Shown here: positions 1 to 12,196 of the stretch, in pieces
How positions within the stretch are numbered: the first letter of the stretch is position 1
Layout of the letters: each line of letters opens with the position of its first letter
DNA from: Halichoerus grypus
Taxonomy: Eukaryota; Chordata; Mammalia; Carnivora; Phocidae
Reading direction: 5' to 3'
NCBI RefSeq assembly: GCF_964656455.1
Contig: NC_135714.1
Span: 63,885,850-63,949,849, forward strand
DNA length: 64,000 nucleotides
The notes under the pieces: generated by a model
The model's input: the letters and a program-made list of their open reading frames with translations, nothing else
What the model was told of the DNA's origin: nothing
The model's database searches: none
Program-made: the position numbers and the translations under genes

Positions 1-378
1 TCCATTTTGATATTTAATGTTTCAAGGAAATTGCTTCATTGAAAATCATTCTCCTACCTTATTTTGATTTTAAATATGACTTTTGAATTTTATAAATATC
101 AAAAAAAATTTATACTATCTTAAAATCTCTTATTTAATGATTTTTAATCTCATTTTAATGATTATACTATCTTAAAATCTCTTTTTAATCTCTTTTTAAA
201 ATCTCTTAAAAAAAAGAAACAATTTAAAATAAATTCTATATAGAGTTTTCCTTGTGGTAGTCTCCAGTGTCACTGTTTGCATCTTCCTTATTATAGCATG
301 CAACAACACTGACAATCCATAATTATTTCTGGATGGAATCATTTTCAAAAAATAACTTTATGCAAACTTTTTACTTAC
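1..378 (-). other. ANTXR2 intron 11 (partial)
   Basis: AT-rich intron sequence running off the left edge. It contains a 20-bp direct repeat at 111-130 and 163-182. No other feature was recognised. Confidence 0.8.
111..182. repeat. 20-bp direct repeat in AT-rich DNA
   Basis: TATACTATCTTAAAATCTCT occurs exactly at 111-130 and 163-182. Related TTAATCTC fragments lie between and after the copies, so this is a small local duplication. Confidence 0.7.
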
Positions 379-457
379 ACAATTTGTGGCTGTGACTATT
401 AATGAGCTCGAGATGACAGATTTTCCTCCATTAAAGCTCACTGAAACATCAAGAGTT
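379..457 (-). CDS. ANTXR2: ANTXR2 exon 11: end of Ig-like domain
   Basis: A 79-nt exon completing E289 and coding residues 290-315 ([20 protein letters not shown], then VTATNC). C315 ends the exon and pairs with C230 in the family model. The acceptor is CTTTCAG|AACTC and the donor AATTGT|GTAAGT, leaving the frame in phase 0. This is the last exon in the window; the next exon should start just before the transmembrane helix. A cluster of four SINEs lies 250-1,900 nt upstream of the acceptor in intron 10. Confidence 0.95.
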
Positions 458-709
458 CTGAAAGAAAATGAAAAAAAAAAAATAATAATGAAAAACAAAT
501 TAAAAACCAGAGGATTGTGGGAGATTTTTATTTCCTTATATAATTCAAAACCATCAAGAAAATCTACTTTTGATCAGTTATTCCAGCTTTTTTCTTTCTT
601 CCTTTGGTCCAGTCCTTACTTATTAACCAGAGGCAAATTCCTTAAATGATCTAATTTGTTCCTGAAGAAGTATTAACATAAATAGGAACATTAAAAAATT
701 CCTTAAGAG

Positions 710-908
710 GGCGCCTGGGTGGCTCAGTCGTTAAGCGTCTGCCTTCGGCTCAGGTCATGATCCCGGGGTCCCGGGATCGAGTCCCACATCGGGCTCCCTG
801 CTTGGCGGGAAGCCTGCTTCTCCCTCTCCCACTCCCCCTGCTTGTGTTCCTGCTCTCGCTATCTCTCTCTCTGTCAAATAAATAAAAAAAAAAATCTTAA
901 AAAAAAAA
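710..908 (+). mobile_element. Carnivore tRNA-Lys SINE
   Basis: Full-length copy with tRNA-derived head, CT-rich segment and A-rich tail. Flanked by a 17-bp duplication (AAAAAATTCCTTAAGAG at 693-709 and 909-925), indicating a fairly recent insertion. Antisense to ANTXR2 and 250 nt upstream of exon 11 on the transcript. Confidence 0.95.
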
Positions 909-1353
909 AAAAAATTCCTTAAGAGACATGCTGAGACTGTTTTCACAAAAACCTAAAAAGAAGAAAAAAAAAACCCTTAGATCCTATTTAGCTTATTTTA
1001 CCTATCTTCAGATATTACTATCATCATAAGACTATTAAGAATAAAAAATTGGAAATAATAAACCATTCAAAGGTAAAATATAAAGAAAATAATACAAGAG
1101 AAATAAACTGAAGAAAAACCTAATTCAATTTACTTGTAGGTATTTGTTGTAGATGGTCCCAGGACATTAAAATATCTTGACAAAGGTAGAGAAAGGATAA
1201 TTTTTTTTCATGGCTAAGACACATCAGAGTTACAATACAGCTCTTATTTTGGAAAAATGATTTTAAATTATAAGACACTAATAATTAAAATTTCATTAAT
1301 TCAGATTCTAGTAATTAATTATTTGGGATAAGTCAGCCAGGAGTTGGTAACTT

Positions 1354-1580
1354 TTTTTTATTTTTTATTTTTATTTTTGAGAGAGAGAGAGAGAGAGAGA
1401 ACAAGTGCGCACAAAGCTTTGGAGGAGAAGCAGAGGGAGAAGGAGAGAGAAAGAATCTTAAGCAGTCTCCATGCCCAGCACTGAGCCCAATGCGGGGCTC
1501 GATCTTACGACCCTGAGATCGTGACCTGAGCCGAAGCCAAGAGTCTGGATGCTTAACTGACTGAGCCACCAGGGCACCCC
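1354..1580 (-). mobile_element. Carnivore SINE, older copy
   Basis: Reverse-oriented: poly-T, (GA)n, then the tRNA-derived head ending CCACCAGGGCACCC. Duplication TGGTAACTT at 1,345-1,353 and 1,581-1,589. The head has several substitutions, and it is in the same sense as ANTXR2. Confidence 0.93.
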
Positions 1581-1724
1581 TGGTAACTTATTTATTAAAT
1601 AGCTCTAACAAGAATAAAAAAAAAAAAAAAGCTCTAACAAGATATCAAAAGGGCAAAAAAATGATAAGATTTTTAAATATTAAGAAAACAGCTGTTTTCC
1701 AAAATAGTTTACACAGTATATTAT

Positions 1725-1921
1725 TATTTTTTTTTTTTAAAGATTTTATTTATTTATTTGAGAGAGAGAGAGAGAGAAACAGCATGAGAGGGGAGAGGGT
1801 CAGAGGGAGAAGCAGGCTCCCCGCTGAGCCGGGAGCCCGATGTGGGACTCGATCCCAGGACCCCGGGATCATGACCTGAGCCGAAGGCAGTCGCTTAACC
1901 AACTGAGCCACCCAGGCGCCC
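1725..1921 (-). mobile_element. Carnivore SINE
   Basis: Reverse-oriented full-length copy ending CCACCCAGGCGCCC. Exact 15-bp duplication (TACACAGTATATTAT) at 1,710-1,724 and 1,922-1,936. Confidence 0.95.
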
Positions 1922-2170
1922 TACACAGTATATTATCCTATAATAATCAGTGTGCCAACATTTGAAAGGTATCCACTCATTAAAGCAGAAAGTGGTAGGT
2001 AACATTTTGGTAATCTAGCTTCTATACAGTGCCATACTCCCATTCTCATAAAACATTCTAAATTCCAAGAATTAATAGCTAAAAACTTTTAGCTATTAAT
2101 GAATTACTGAATTAGTAAATTACTAATTACTCTGATTAGTAATATTTTGTTATATTTAGAAGATTTCTTC

Positions 2171-2355
2171 TTGGGGCGCCTGGGTGGCTCAGATGATTAA
2201 GCATCTGCCTTCGGCTCAGGTCATGATCCCGGGGTCCTGGGATCGAGCCCCACATTGGGCTCCCTGCTAAGCGGGGAGCCTGCTTCTCCCTCTGCCTCTG
2301 CTTCTCTCTCTCTCTCTGACTCTCATGAATAAATAAATAAAACATAAAAAAAAAG
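2171..2355 (+). mobile_element. Carnivore SINE
   Basis: Forward copy with the tail variant CTCATGAATAAATAAATAAA. Duplication AGATTTCTTC at 2,161-2,170 and 2,356-2,365. Forms an inverted pair with the SINE ending at 1,921. Confidence 0.94.
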
Positions 2356-2483
2356 AGATTTCTTCCTCTATCCCTTGAATTGAAAGCCAAATACTACTAG
2401 TTACAGAGAGTTATGATAAAAGAGAAGCAATCTCAAACCACCGGTAAAATTTTCAATTATGATGCCAGAGAGGAGAGATGAGA

Positions 2484-2690
2484 AATATTATTTAGTCCCT
2501 GCCCTGTGCCAGACACCACCCTCAGCATTTTATGGACATTCTCTCCTTTAATCCTCATAACACCCCTTAAAGTAAGCAGTAGTTTCACAGTTGTGCAGAT
2601 GGGGTACAGAAGGCCCAGAAATGCTAATTGCCTTGCCAAAAGTGGTAAAGCTAGGTAGGGTTCTAACTGATTTTGAAGTCTTCCCATCAG
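2484..2690 (-). mobile_element. MIR-like ancient SINE
   Basis: Matches the remembered MIR pattern in reverse: CCCTGTGCCAGACACC, then CTCCTTTAATCCTCATAAC, then a diverged CAGATGGGG segment. Ends are approximate. Confidence 0.7.
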
Positions 2691-3659
2691 ACCATACAGG
2701 CTTGTTGAAATCAAAGTCCTTAATGTGTTTCTTTTCTCAATGCGATATTTAGTTTGGATTCATACAGGAACAGAGCTATTAGGAAAGATACTCCTAGCAA
2801 ACTTGGAGCTGAACTCTTCTTCAAAATTCAGGAATACTCCTATTAAAAATATGTCTTGTAAATTATTCCCTCCAAAATATTTTGTTTAAAAAAAAAAAGT
2901 TCAGCTATCTCCAGAAATGAATGAGAACTTATGATGTTTACATCAACTTGTTTGAACTTTTGAACTAGTTCCCCACAGAACGCCAAGCGGCTTATTTAAG
3001 AAAGAAAACTTCAACCCAGTTGCTTATTCTGCAGGAATGAGTGCCTTGTTTTGTTTTATTTTTTTTGAAGACGAAGCATAGTTGAATCCAAAAATAATCT
3101 CTCCTAGTTTCCAATTCCTCTATTTTAAAACACGTACCAGAAAGCATACCACATGGTAGGCATGGTTTTAGTTTGGGGTAAGATGATCTAATTCACAATA
3201 ATATATGACTGTTGCAAGTAAATTACTGATTCAATTTAGTGGGTTCAGTAGATAAGACTGAAGTTGTTTATAATGTGGTGCTTAGAATTCACCAGAAATA
3301 AAGCTGCTCTCTAATTAATGAAGGAAACATTAAAAACTTTAATGCTTCCAGACTGAGAAAAAGGAAAAAAAAAAAGATTTTAATGTGTATCCAAATGGAA
3401 TAAGAACAGAAGCTATATCTTACAAGAAATTCACCCTTTCCTGTAGTAGAAATACATGTTGATGAGATCTCATAGGCAACCAAAACAACCGTGCACTATC
3501 CCCAAATCTCAGTCTAGTACAATGTGGCTAGTGTCACATAAAACTGAGTTAAGTCTCCACAGATATGGAGATGATTCTTTTGACATGTGGACTCAACTGA
3601 AACAATATGATCTTCCCCTTCTTGAGAGCAGAGCACAGCCCTCAACAACAGTTGACAAC

Positions 3660-3845
3660 GATGGCATTTCTCGAGTCCCTCCTGTGAGCCAGACACACCG
3701 CGCTCATCTTCTCATTTAACCTGCACAGAGACCCACTGAGCTGGGCAGCAGCATCTTCTCCACTTTCCAAGTGAAGAAACCCAAGCTTACAAAGGTACCC
3801 TGCCCAAACACTGAACTTCTCTGACTCTGTAGTCAAAGTGCTTTT
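3660..3845 (-). mobile_element. MIR-like ancient SINE
   Basis: Reverse MIR pattern: GTGAGCCAGACACAC, TTCTCATTTAACCTGCACAG, then CTTTCCAAGTGAAGAAAC. Diverged, ends approximate. Confidence 0.65.
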
Positions 3846-4446
3846 ACTTCTACCTCATACTTCCTTAATCCTTGATAAATACATTAGGGTCTGACATTTA
3901 AATTTCTCTCATCGGCCAGAGCGGAGTAACACTCCTCCAAGTTTCTGCTATACTCATACATTGCTCATGGTTAACTAGAATGTCATTTGCTAAATACTAA
4001 GAGAACATGAAAAATATGCTATTAAAGTTACTTCTGCTTTTAAATGTTGTTGTTTCTTTAGAAAAACATTTTTGAAATTATCGGTACGATACTGGCACTG
4101 CCATGAATGATACCTTTGCCCAACCTTATGCTACTCCTTTGCTGGCACACAGACTGATAAAGCCACCCTGCCCTCTAACCGAAACCTAATACCCCGACCT
4201 TTCTCGTTACCCCAAAACTCCGATATATGTATTTAATGTTTTCTGTCATATTTCATGTCAGTTCTGTTAGTACCTATGGATTGCTCATTCCTATATAACC
4301 CCTATTTCTGGTTAGTGTATTACTAACAATAGAACCCACACTCTCAGTTACAGAGACTTTATTATGGATTAAAAAAATATATGAAACTCATGTTGGTTTT
4401 ACATAATTCCATACAGAAGTGAGAAGTGAGGGGACAGTTCATTTTT

Positions 4447-4637
4447 TAAAAAGATTTTATTTATTTATTTGTCAGAAAGAGAGAGAGCACGGGCAGGGGA
4501 AGGGGCAGAGGAAGAGGGAGAAGCACACTCCCTGCTGAGCCAGGAGCCCAACGTGGGACTCGATCCCAGGACCCCGGGATCATGACCTGAGCCGAAGGCA
4601 GACGCTTAACCGAATGAGCCACCCAGACGTCTGGGAG
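4447..4637 (-). mobile_element. Carnivore SINE
   Basis: Reverse copy from the poly-T and AAGATTTTATTTATTTATTT end to a mutated head (CCACCCAGACGTC). Duplication AGTTCATTTTT at 4,436-4,446 and 4,638-4,648. Confidence 0.94.
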
Positions 4638-4694
4638 AGTTCATTTTTATTTATCCTAAGAATCAATTAAAATTATAAATGGGGAAGGATCTAG

Positions 4695-4890
4695 CCCAGG
4701 AGTTGAGGAATCAGGAGTCCTGGGTTTGAAGCCTAGTCACTTCACTCTCAATCTTGCATCCCTCAATCTGTAAAATGGGGATAATTTTACCTATTTCAGA
4801 GTTGTCTGGGGGAGGAGAGCTTAATAGAATAATAAACATAAAATATCCAACACAGTGGCTGGAACACAGCAGGTATTCTCACATTATTGT
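4695..4890 (+). mobile_element. MIR-like ancient SINE
   Basis: Forward MIR pattern: AGTCCTGGGTTTGAA, TCAATCTGTAAAATGGGG, and CAGTGGCTGGAACACAGCAG near the end. Confidence 0.7.
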
Positions 4891-5264
4891 AACACGTGAC
4901 TATTTTTCTAACATTATTTAGAGTAACAAGGTACTTTTTATATAAAATCTTTTAGACCCAAGCTAAAAAATAACACAGATAATACAGATGAATATACAAC
5001 AGCAATTAAATAATTACCTAACACTTTTTGGCTTCAAGAACTTCATTCTACTCACTGCTATATACAAATATAGAGAGATAAACTGTTCAGTACCTGCCTA
5101 GTATATAAACATCATGCAGGCTGGTGGAAAAAAACTTTTCAGTGCTATTTTCTTCCTGTTACAAAACATCATCTGATTAAACCCAACATCATAGGTATGT
5201 TGGGCTGTGTGCTTACACCTCAAACCTAAAACTGCACTCTAAATTGGTTTATAAATGTTTGCCA

Positions 5265-6540
5265 ATAAGTTCATTCGCTCACTCAATCATTCTATTATTA
5301 GTTAATTAAACAAATATTTGTAAATTGCCTACAATAGACCAAGCTAGGATGTGCTTGGTAACAGGGTTGCAGTAACAAATAAAACACAGTATTAAAACGT
5401 AAATGAAAGGGAGCCACATAAACAATTGCAATAGAGTGTGATAGTATCTAAAACAGGTGTAAGCACAGGGGTACTAGGGGACCCAGTTGTGGGAGACACT
5501 ACCGGTTCAGCTTTGCCATGGGGACATCAACCAAGGTTTCCTGCAGGAAGTCACTCAAAGATGAATCCTAAAGAATGATCAGGAGATGAGGAAAAGAGAT
5601 TAGAAAGCGATCCAAGAGGAAGGAGCGCTATTTGATAGGTTGGAAGGTAAGAAAGGCACAGAATAGTCAAGGAACTAAAATCATTCAATATGGCAGCAAC
5701 AAAGAATGTGAGACTGAGATTATACGGCCTGAGTAGGGAAGGATTATGAAAAACCCAGGATGCAATCTTTTAGACATTTAGAATCAGTCTTTAGAGTTTT
5801 TCAACTATGTAGAAATACTGTCATAACTGTGTTTTACAAATATCCTTCTTTTTACAGGGTAGAGCATAGATTGGAAGAGTAAATTCTACAGTAGAAAGAC
5901 CAATTACGAATGTCCTGGTGTATTTCAAATAAGAACCAAAGTCTAATTGAACTGAAATAGTGGCAATAAGGGTGGTGTGAAAATGAAAATTGGGAGTTAT
6001 AAAGGAGTTAGAATAAAAATGATTGGACATTAATTGGATGTACAAGGTAAGGAGGAAGGAAATCGTTAAAGATGACCAAAGTTTCTGTCTTGCTGTGAAG
6101 TGAGTTGCATAGGAAACACAGGAGAAGGAGTGAGTTTGAACAGAAGTACGTAAGTTTAACTTGGGAACTTCAAGTTGAATGTGCCCATGAAAAATCCAGA
6201 TGAGTCAGCAGACATTTGGATAGTGGACTTTTGGATAGTGGGTTTAGAGCTAAGGAAAAGATCTTGTCTGGACATTTGGAACTCATCATAAGGAAAAGGA
6301 AGCCTTAGAGAAGATGCATTTATGGTCAGGAATCCCAGGAATCCCAAATCAGGCAATTTACAAAGTGATAATTGAGTTAACAGACTGTAAGAAGAGGAGC
6401 CTGAGAAGAAACAGCCAGGGGAAGTGAGAATATAAATCATGAAAGACAAAGGGAAAACTTCTGAGACAGGACTGGCCCACAGTGCATAATGCAGAGGTGG
6501 TCAGGGAAGAGAAGAAGGCTGAGAACTGACAACTACCAAC
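5265..6540 (-). mobile_element. L2-like ancient LINE
   Basis: Begins with a TTCATTCRCTCACTCAATCATT-type tail and an AACAAATATTTGTAAATTGCCTAC segment, then continues with gaps through the usual reverse L2 landmarks, such as GACATTTGGA near 6,210. Diverged; the boundary on the right is uncertain. Confidence 0.55.
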
Positions 6541-6640
6541 ATCCTTTTCTGTTAATTGGTTCTACATTGTTTAGAATTGCTTACAAATATCTTAATCCAA
6601 TCTTTATTCCATCCTTATAATATTTTTTCAAAGTAGGAGA

Positions 6641-6743
6641 GGGGTGCCTGGCTGGCTCAGTTCCTAGAGCATGTGACTCTTGATCTCAGGGTCCTGAGTT
6701 CAAGCCCCATGTTGGGCCTAGAGCTCACGTTAAAAAAAAAAAA
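6641..6743 (+). mobile_element. Short carnivore SINE lacking the CT-rich segment
   Basis: tRNA-like head (GGGTGCCTGGCTGGCTCAG, CTTGATCTCAGGGTCCTGAG) ends directly in poly-A without the CT-rich segment. Imperfect duplication AAGTAGGA/AAGGTAGGA flanks it. Confidence 0.85.
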
Positions 6744-8190
6744 GGTAGGATAGAAGAAACCTAAACAACTTACCATAACAAAAAGATTGCTTTAAGTGCA
6801 TTTCAATGTCAATTGGTACTCAACAGTGATAAAACTAAATTCATTCCACACAAAAAAATTACTAAATAGTATCGTGATATATAATTAAGTAAATAAAATT
6901 CCGTAAGTCCTAATGGTCACAGTGAGTTTATTTAGTGTTTAAAGACGTAGGAGAGTTCCAAAACAGAATAGCTCAGTGCCGTATATCAGAGCTACTCTAA
7001 ACTAAGAAATTTCATACACCATGAAATATGGTTGACATTTCAATCCACAGTAGCCTATTTGCAAAGTATTCATTTACTATTGACTTAATGCATATCCAAT
7101 AAGACTGCCATTTTATGATCCATTAACAAAGATGAAAAAATTAAATAAAATTGTGAAAGACATTTGTTAGAAGTAATAAATAATTTACCTCCAATTTGCA
7201 CATACTGAAAATTCAGCTGGCAACTACTCAAAAAGTTGTTAGAACTGCAGTGACTTAAGGTATTTTGAAATCAAGTGCTACTATTAAATACTCTGCAGAC
7301 CGTTTTAAAAATTACTTTTAAGTCTTCATATTTGTGAAGAGTTTAAAGATTCAACTTCGAGTGATGAGTATATATGTAAATTAGTGTTTTGTCTAAGGAT
7401 ATTTTCTTTAAAGTGGTTAAAGGATTCCTAAATAAAATAATTTTTGAGATATTTCAATATATGTGTAAACTAATATATATGAAGACTGCTAGATTTCAGA
7501 AGGGAAAAAAAAAGCTGTATTCAGAGATGTGCTGCCCATCACACCTAAAGTTGTATTGTAAGTTGTTTTCAGTATTACACCGAAAATAACCCCTTTTTAG
7601 CTGTTTTTGCATATTTTAATAAAATAATGAAAATATACTTGGAAATAATCACTCAATTTTTAGTGCCTTTCATCCAAAAATGTCAAATGCTCTAGTAATA
7701 GCAAAAAAACTGATAACACTTAGAAGCAGTATATAAGAGGATTTAAATACACATTTAAGGATATCCTCTATCTCATCGTATATCTATCCCTCTTTGAACA
7801 CTCCTGGTTACCAAAACACTCTCTAAATAATTGTTAGAAAGATCTTCCTTACATTGAACTGAAATGTGCTTCCCTTTACCTTCCACTCTTTCCTTCTCCT
7901 TTCCTTGGAACAATAAAGAATAAGTCAAATCTGTCTTTCACATGACAGAGCTGATGTTTGAAGACAGCTGATGTGTCACACCTGAACCATATGTTTTTCA
8001 GTATTTTATATTTCACCCTATTTAACATTTCCATACTTGGCAACATCTTTTTGGCCACCCCTCGATGTATTCGAATTAATTGTTCTTCCTCTTAAAAGAT
8101 AATTTCCAGAACTAAATATAATACTTAGGATGGAGATGCAAAACAGATTAGGTGAACTGATCACATTTATGGATATAATCAGAAAGCAAT

Positions 8191-8420
8191 AGGGGTGCCT
8201 GGGTGGCTCAGTCAATTGAGCCTGCAGCTCAGGCCATGATCTCAGGGTCCTGGGATAGAGCCCCACATCAGGCTCCCTGCTCAGTGGAGAACCTGCTTCT
8301 CCCTCTCCCTCGGCCCTTCCCCCTGCTTATGCTCTCTCTCTCTGTCAAATAAATAAATAAAATCTTAAAGAAAGAAAGAAAGAAAAAAAGAAAGAAAAAA
8401 GAAAGAAAGAAAGAAAAAAA
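8191..8420 (+). mobile_element. Carnivore SINE with expanded (GAAA)n tail
   Basis: Full forward copy whose A-rich tail has expanded into AAAG repeats at about 8,365-8,420. A short AAAGCAAT-like duplication is present at 8,183-8,190 and just after the tail. Confidence 0.92.
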
Positions 8421-9621
8421 GCAAGCAATACACCACATGAAAGAAAAGATAAATGGTTCTAACATTGAGGTGGGGGGTACAGAAATAAAGAAACAGTCCT
8501 CAGCCTTACTAAGGTTTAGATTAGATTAGATCTCACTAAGATTCTAATGTTTACATTCAAAGTAAAGATATAACTAATGTCCTAGTATCCATGACAAAAA
8601 TAAATAAATCAAGTCTCATTCCTCATTAGGAACAGAAGAGAGAATAAGGTGTTGTTATATCACCTGCTACTAAAATAATGTTATTAGGGATTGTATGCAC
8701 ATACATATAAACACTTTTGAAAAGAAGTGTTCATGTGAGAAGCTGTGCAAAAGGCAGAATTTGTCCAACCGAGAAAGACAAGTGGAATGAATCAATTTTA
8801 TTCCAGGCAAAATAATTGTATTAAAAAAATAACAACGTTGAAGAAAAGAACAAGATTCTATTACCAAGTCAGGCTCTAACCCCAGGTCTGCCACACCATT
8901 CATTTGAATGATCCTTCACTATCACATGCTTAAAATTTTCCACATGCACTAATGTCCCACCACTTCTTACTCAAAACACTCTGTCAAGTGTCTTCCCACA
9001 CTGCCTTTTAAGAGAACTAATACTATCAGTTTCATCTGATTTAGATATTTATTTCATATTTGCCAGAAGATTCTGGCCAATGTTTTTGAAAGCACATTTA
9101 ACTATACCATATGCCTCCTTAAATCATCTCTATCAAACAAGCTGTAGGATAAGGCTCTGGTTCATTCTGTTCTGTTTTTCTTTCTTCACAATGTGTTTAT
9201 GTATATTTACCCAATTTGCTCTGTTCTTCTTGCCAAATTACAGGTTTGAGATCTCAACTATGGCAGAGCAGCTGTGCTATTGTTGATGTCTCACTAAACA
9301 AGGGTCAGAGGATAAGCCCATACTGCAAGGACCAGTGACACCTGCACATTACACCATGAGGCGAATGCCTTGCATGGGGGAAGGATTCAAGGAACTTCAC
9401 AGAGTCCTTCCTATTCAAACTTAAGACATTTTGGTACAAATGAGCCACTGGCAGAAATAAACTCCCAAACAATCTACAGATTTTTCAAGGTGAGATAATT
9501 TGTTTAATCATATGACATTTTAAAATTAAATTGTGTCCAATGAAAGAAATACAAAAGAACAACCTCCTTACTACCACCTTTACATTCTTCCTGTTTAAGT
9601 GCTAAGAATCCATCCAACTCA

Positions 9622-9864
9622 GAGGCGCCTGGGTGGCTCAGTGGGTTAAGCGGCTGCCTTCAGCTCAGGTCATGATCCCAGGGTCCTCTGAGCAAGCCCA
9701 CATTGGGCTCCCTCCTCAGTTGGGGGAGTTCTGCTTCTCCCTCTCTCTCTGCCACTCCCCTCCCCCTGCCCATGCTATCTCTCTCTCTCTCTCTCTCTCT
9801 CTCCCCCACACACTCTTTCTCCTGCTCTCTCTCAAATAAATAAATAAAAGCCTAAAAAAAAAAA
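9622..9864 (+). mobile_element. Carnivore SINE with long CT tract
   Basis: Forward copy with expanded (CT)n at about 9,777-9,803. An 18-bp duplication (AAGAATCCATCCAACTCA at 9,604-9,621; one mismatch at 9,865-9,882) flanks it. Confidence 0.95.
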
Positions 9865-10713
9865 AAGAATCCATCCATCTCAATCTGGAAATCTATATCA
9901 AATAAAGAAATTTGATTAAACAGAGATGTCTCTCAAAGAAAGTACTTCAAAGACCCATTGCAAGAATGCTAACCAATGATACACCTGGATAAGATTTGCC
10001 CAGATAGCTTTAACCTTTGTTTACTTCACAAGATCAATTTCCAAATGCAAACCTATGGTCCTAGCTCCACTGCTAGATTCTTTGTCCCCATCTCCCCAAA
10101 TAAAGCAAATTCATGTTAACCCTCTTACAAACTAAAATTCACGAGCCTTTAGGTTTCTAAAAGATTAATCCTCAAACCAAATGGAATTCAGGAAGTCACA
10201 TAAAGATGAGAAAGGAACTGATAGAGCAGGCTAATGAGATAAGGCACGTGTCCACAGATACAGCTCTGAGACTATGCATCTGGCTTTGAGCCTGTCTATG
10301 TAGGGTTACTGCACCGGGGTGTTGTTAATTATTTAAGTGAGAGAACGGGGGGACCATCACCACATCTGTCACCCTCACACAGGAAAAATCTTCATTCATT
10401 GTTGGGCCAGATGTGTTTATTTGAAACATAGACTAACTAGCTACTTAATGGGTTTGAATCCTTAGCCAAAAGCTAATTAGGCAAACATATTAAGCATCAG
10501 TCACCTTACAAGGCTAAACTGTTTCCATTGTGTTGATTTTAATCCAATCTCATAAGAGAGCTCATCACCTACAAAAGTATCTGAAGAAAAGTCAAGGCAA
10601 AGGAAAGGTCCAAATTACTTGCAACATACTTAGAAGAAGAATGAGGATGTCCCCAAATGCCCAACACAGTAACAAATAAAACCTCATGCTTTGCCTCAGT
10701 GGTATCATGTACT

Positions 10714-10715
10714 GA

Positions 10716-10747
<32 letters not shown>

Positions 10748-10760
10748 AGAAAGAAAGAAA
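10714..10760. repeat. (AAAG)n microsatellite
   Basis: About eleven AAAG units with one interruption. No SINE body is attached. Confidence 0.95.
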
Positions 10761-11184
10761 CCAAAAATAATTATTTTAGACAGATCTCCTTCCCACCAAA
10801 TTCTCAGTTCGCTTATAGGTGAATTATTAATGTCAAAAGCCAAACAAATGATGACTTCTCATGTCTCATATTTATTATGCTCTACATGATTTTTTAAAAT
10901 GACATCCCCTGGGTATTTAGCCAGTCTACAAATCACTGAAGAATATCAGCAGTTTCTACAGTAGTCTCTTCAAAAGGAGAGTGCCAAAAGGCAAAGTCTA
11001 GAGAAAACAAATTTAGTGTCTGGGATAGAACAGGCATACTGCATTTTATAGCTACTCTGGAGAGGAAAGTAAACTGTCTTCCTTAACCACTCACTGCTAT
11101 TAAAAAGCCAAGATAGTTTTCTGTTCTCTTAAATGGCATGTCTCCCAATAAGATTCTGGCCATTTTTCTCCTACCTGATATAAG

Positions 11185-11211
11185 CCCCTGCCCCCCCCCC
11201 CCCACCCGCCC
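11185..11211. repeat. C-rich tract, G-rich on the ANTXR2 strand
   Basis: CCCC, then a 13-C run at 11,191-11,203, then CCC and CCC separated by single bases. On the transcript strand this gives four G runs with short loops. Confidence 0.9.
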
Positions 11212-11279
11212 AGGAATCAAAGGTATTCTTTTTGCTTTTTAGATAACTAGTAATTCAAAATACTTGAGAAAAATGCATA

Positions 11280-11830
11280 CATCCTCTCATCTAACAAACG
11301 TTTATGAATCTGTTGTCTGTCAAGCATTGTGTTAGGTGTTACAGGCAGAGAAGAAACAGAACAAAATCTATCCTAGCAGGAAAGGAGACATAAGAACAAA
11401 CAAATAAATGCATGGGAGAAAAAAATTAACCATGAAAGACAAGGGAAGAGGGAGTGCCAAACTTAAGAGGGGGAAGACTGTATTGATTAAATAGGGTGAC
11501 CAGGAAGCATTTCCCAAGAAGGTGATATTTGAACAAGGCTTGAAGAAGGTGCGAGTGAATGAGGAGAAGGGCATTTCAAGCAGAGGGAACAATGAGTGGA
11601 AAAGTGTCAACATGGTTAAGGAACAGCGGAGAGACCAGTGTGACCATAACAGAAGGGGCAAAGGAAGATGGAGAGAGGGGGGCCAGATCCTATAGAACCT
11701 CGTAGAACATTGCAATATTTAGATTTTTCACGCTGAGTGGAAAATATCGAGGATTTTAAGTGGAGGGGTGACATAAATGACCTGTCTTAACAGGGTCACT
11801 CCTGCCGAGGACAGAAGCAGAAAAACCAGG
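11280..11830 (-). mobile_element. L2-like ancient LINE
   Basis: Reverse L2 landmarks: GTCTGTCAAGCATTGTGTTAGG, AAGGTGATATTTGAACAAGG, GCATTTCAAGCAGAGGGAAC and GGCCAGATCCTATAGAACCT. The derived open frame on the minus strand is not a gene. Confidence 0.7.
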
Positions 11831-11997
11831 AGAAGCTAATGAACCTTGTATATTTTATATTCCTCTGCTCTATATGCGAGATCAATATAAAGTAATCCTG
11901 TATCTTATGTAGTATTCTAAACATATTGTATCCCCTACTATTGGGCTAAGGAATATCTGAACTGTCTCCAATCATTTCCTTCATAATAGAGAGGGTA

Positions 11998-12196
11998 GGG
12001 GCGCCTGGGTGGCTCAGTCGTTAAGCGTCTGCCTTCGGCTCAGGTCATGATTCCAGGTCCTGGGATCGAGCCCCGCATCGGGCTCCCTGCTCCACGGGAA
12101 GCCTGCTTCTCCCTCTCCCACTCCCCCTGCTTGTGTTCCCTTTCTCGCTGTCTCTCTGTCAAATAAATAAATAAAATCTTTAAAAAAAAAAAAAAA
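11998..12196 (+). mobile_element. Carnivore SINE, young copy
   Basis: Little-diverged forward copy ending in a 17-A tail. Exact duplication AATAGAGAGGGTA at 11,985-11,997 and 12,197-12,209. Confidence 0.96.

Noticed and set aside
710..780. tRNA-like A and B boxes in SINE heads
   Set aside because: They are tRNA-derived SINE heads, repeated about twenty times with insertion-site duplications, and do not form an intact tRNA.
11368..11715. 115-codon hydrophobic minus-strand frame resembling a membrane protein
   Set aside because: It is the complement of an L2-like relic, whose purine-rich strand gives Leu/Phe-rich peptides on the other side.
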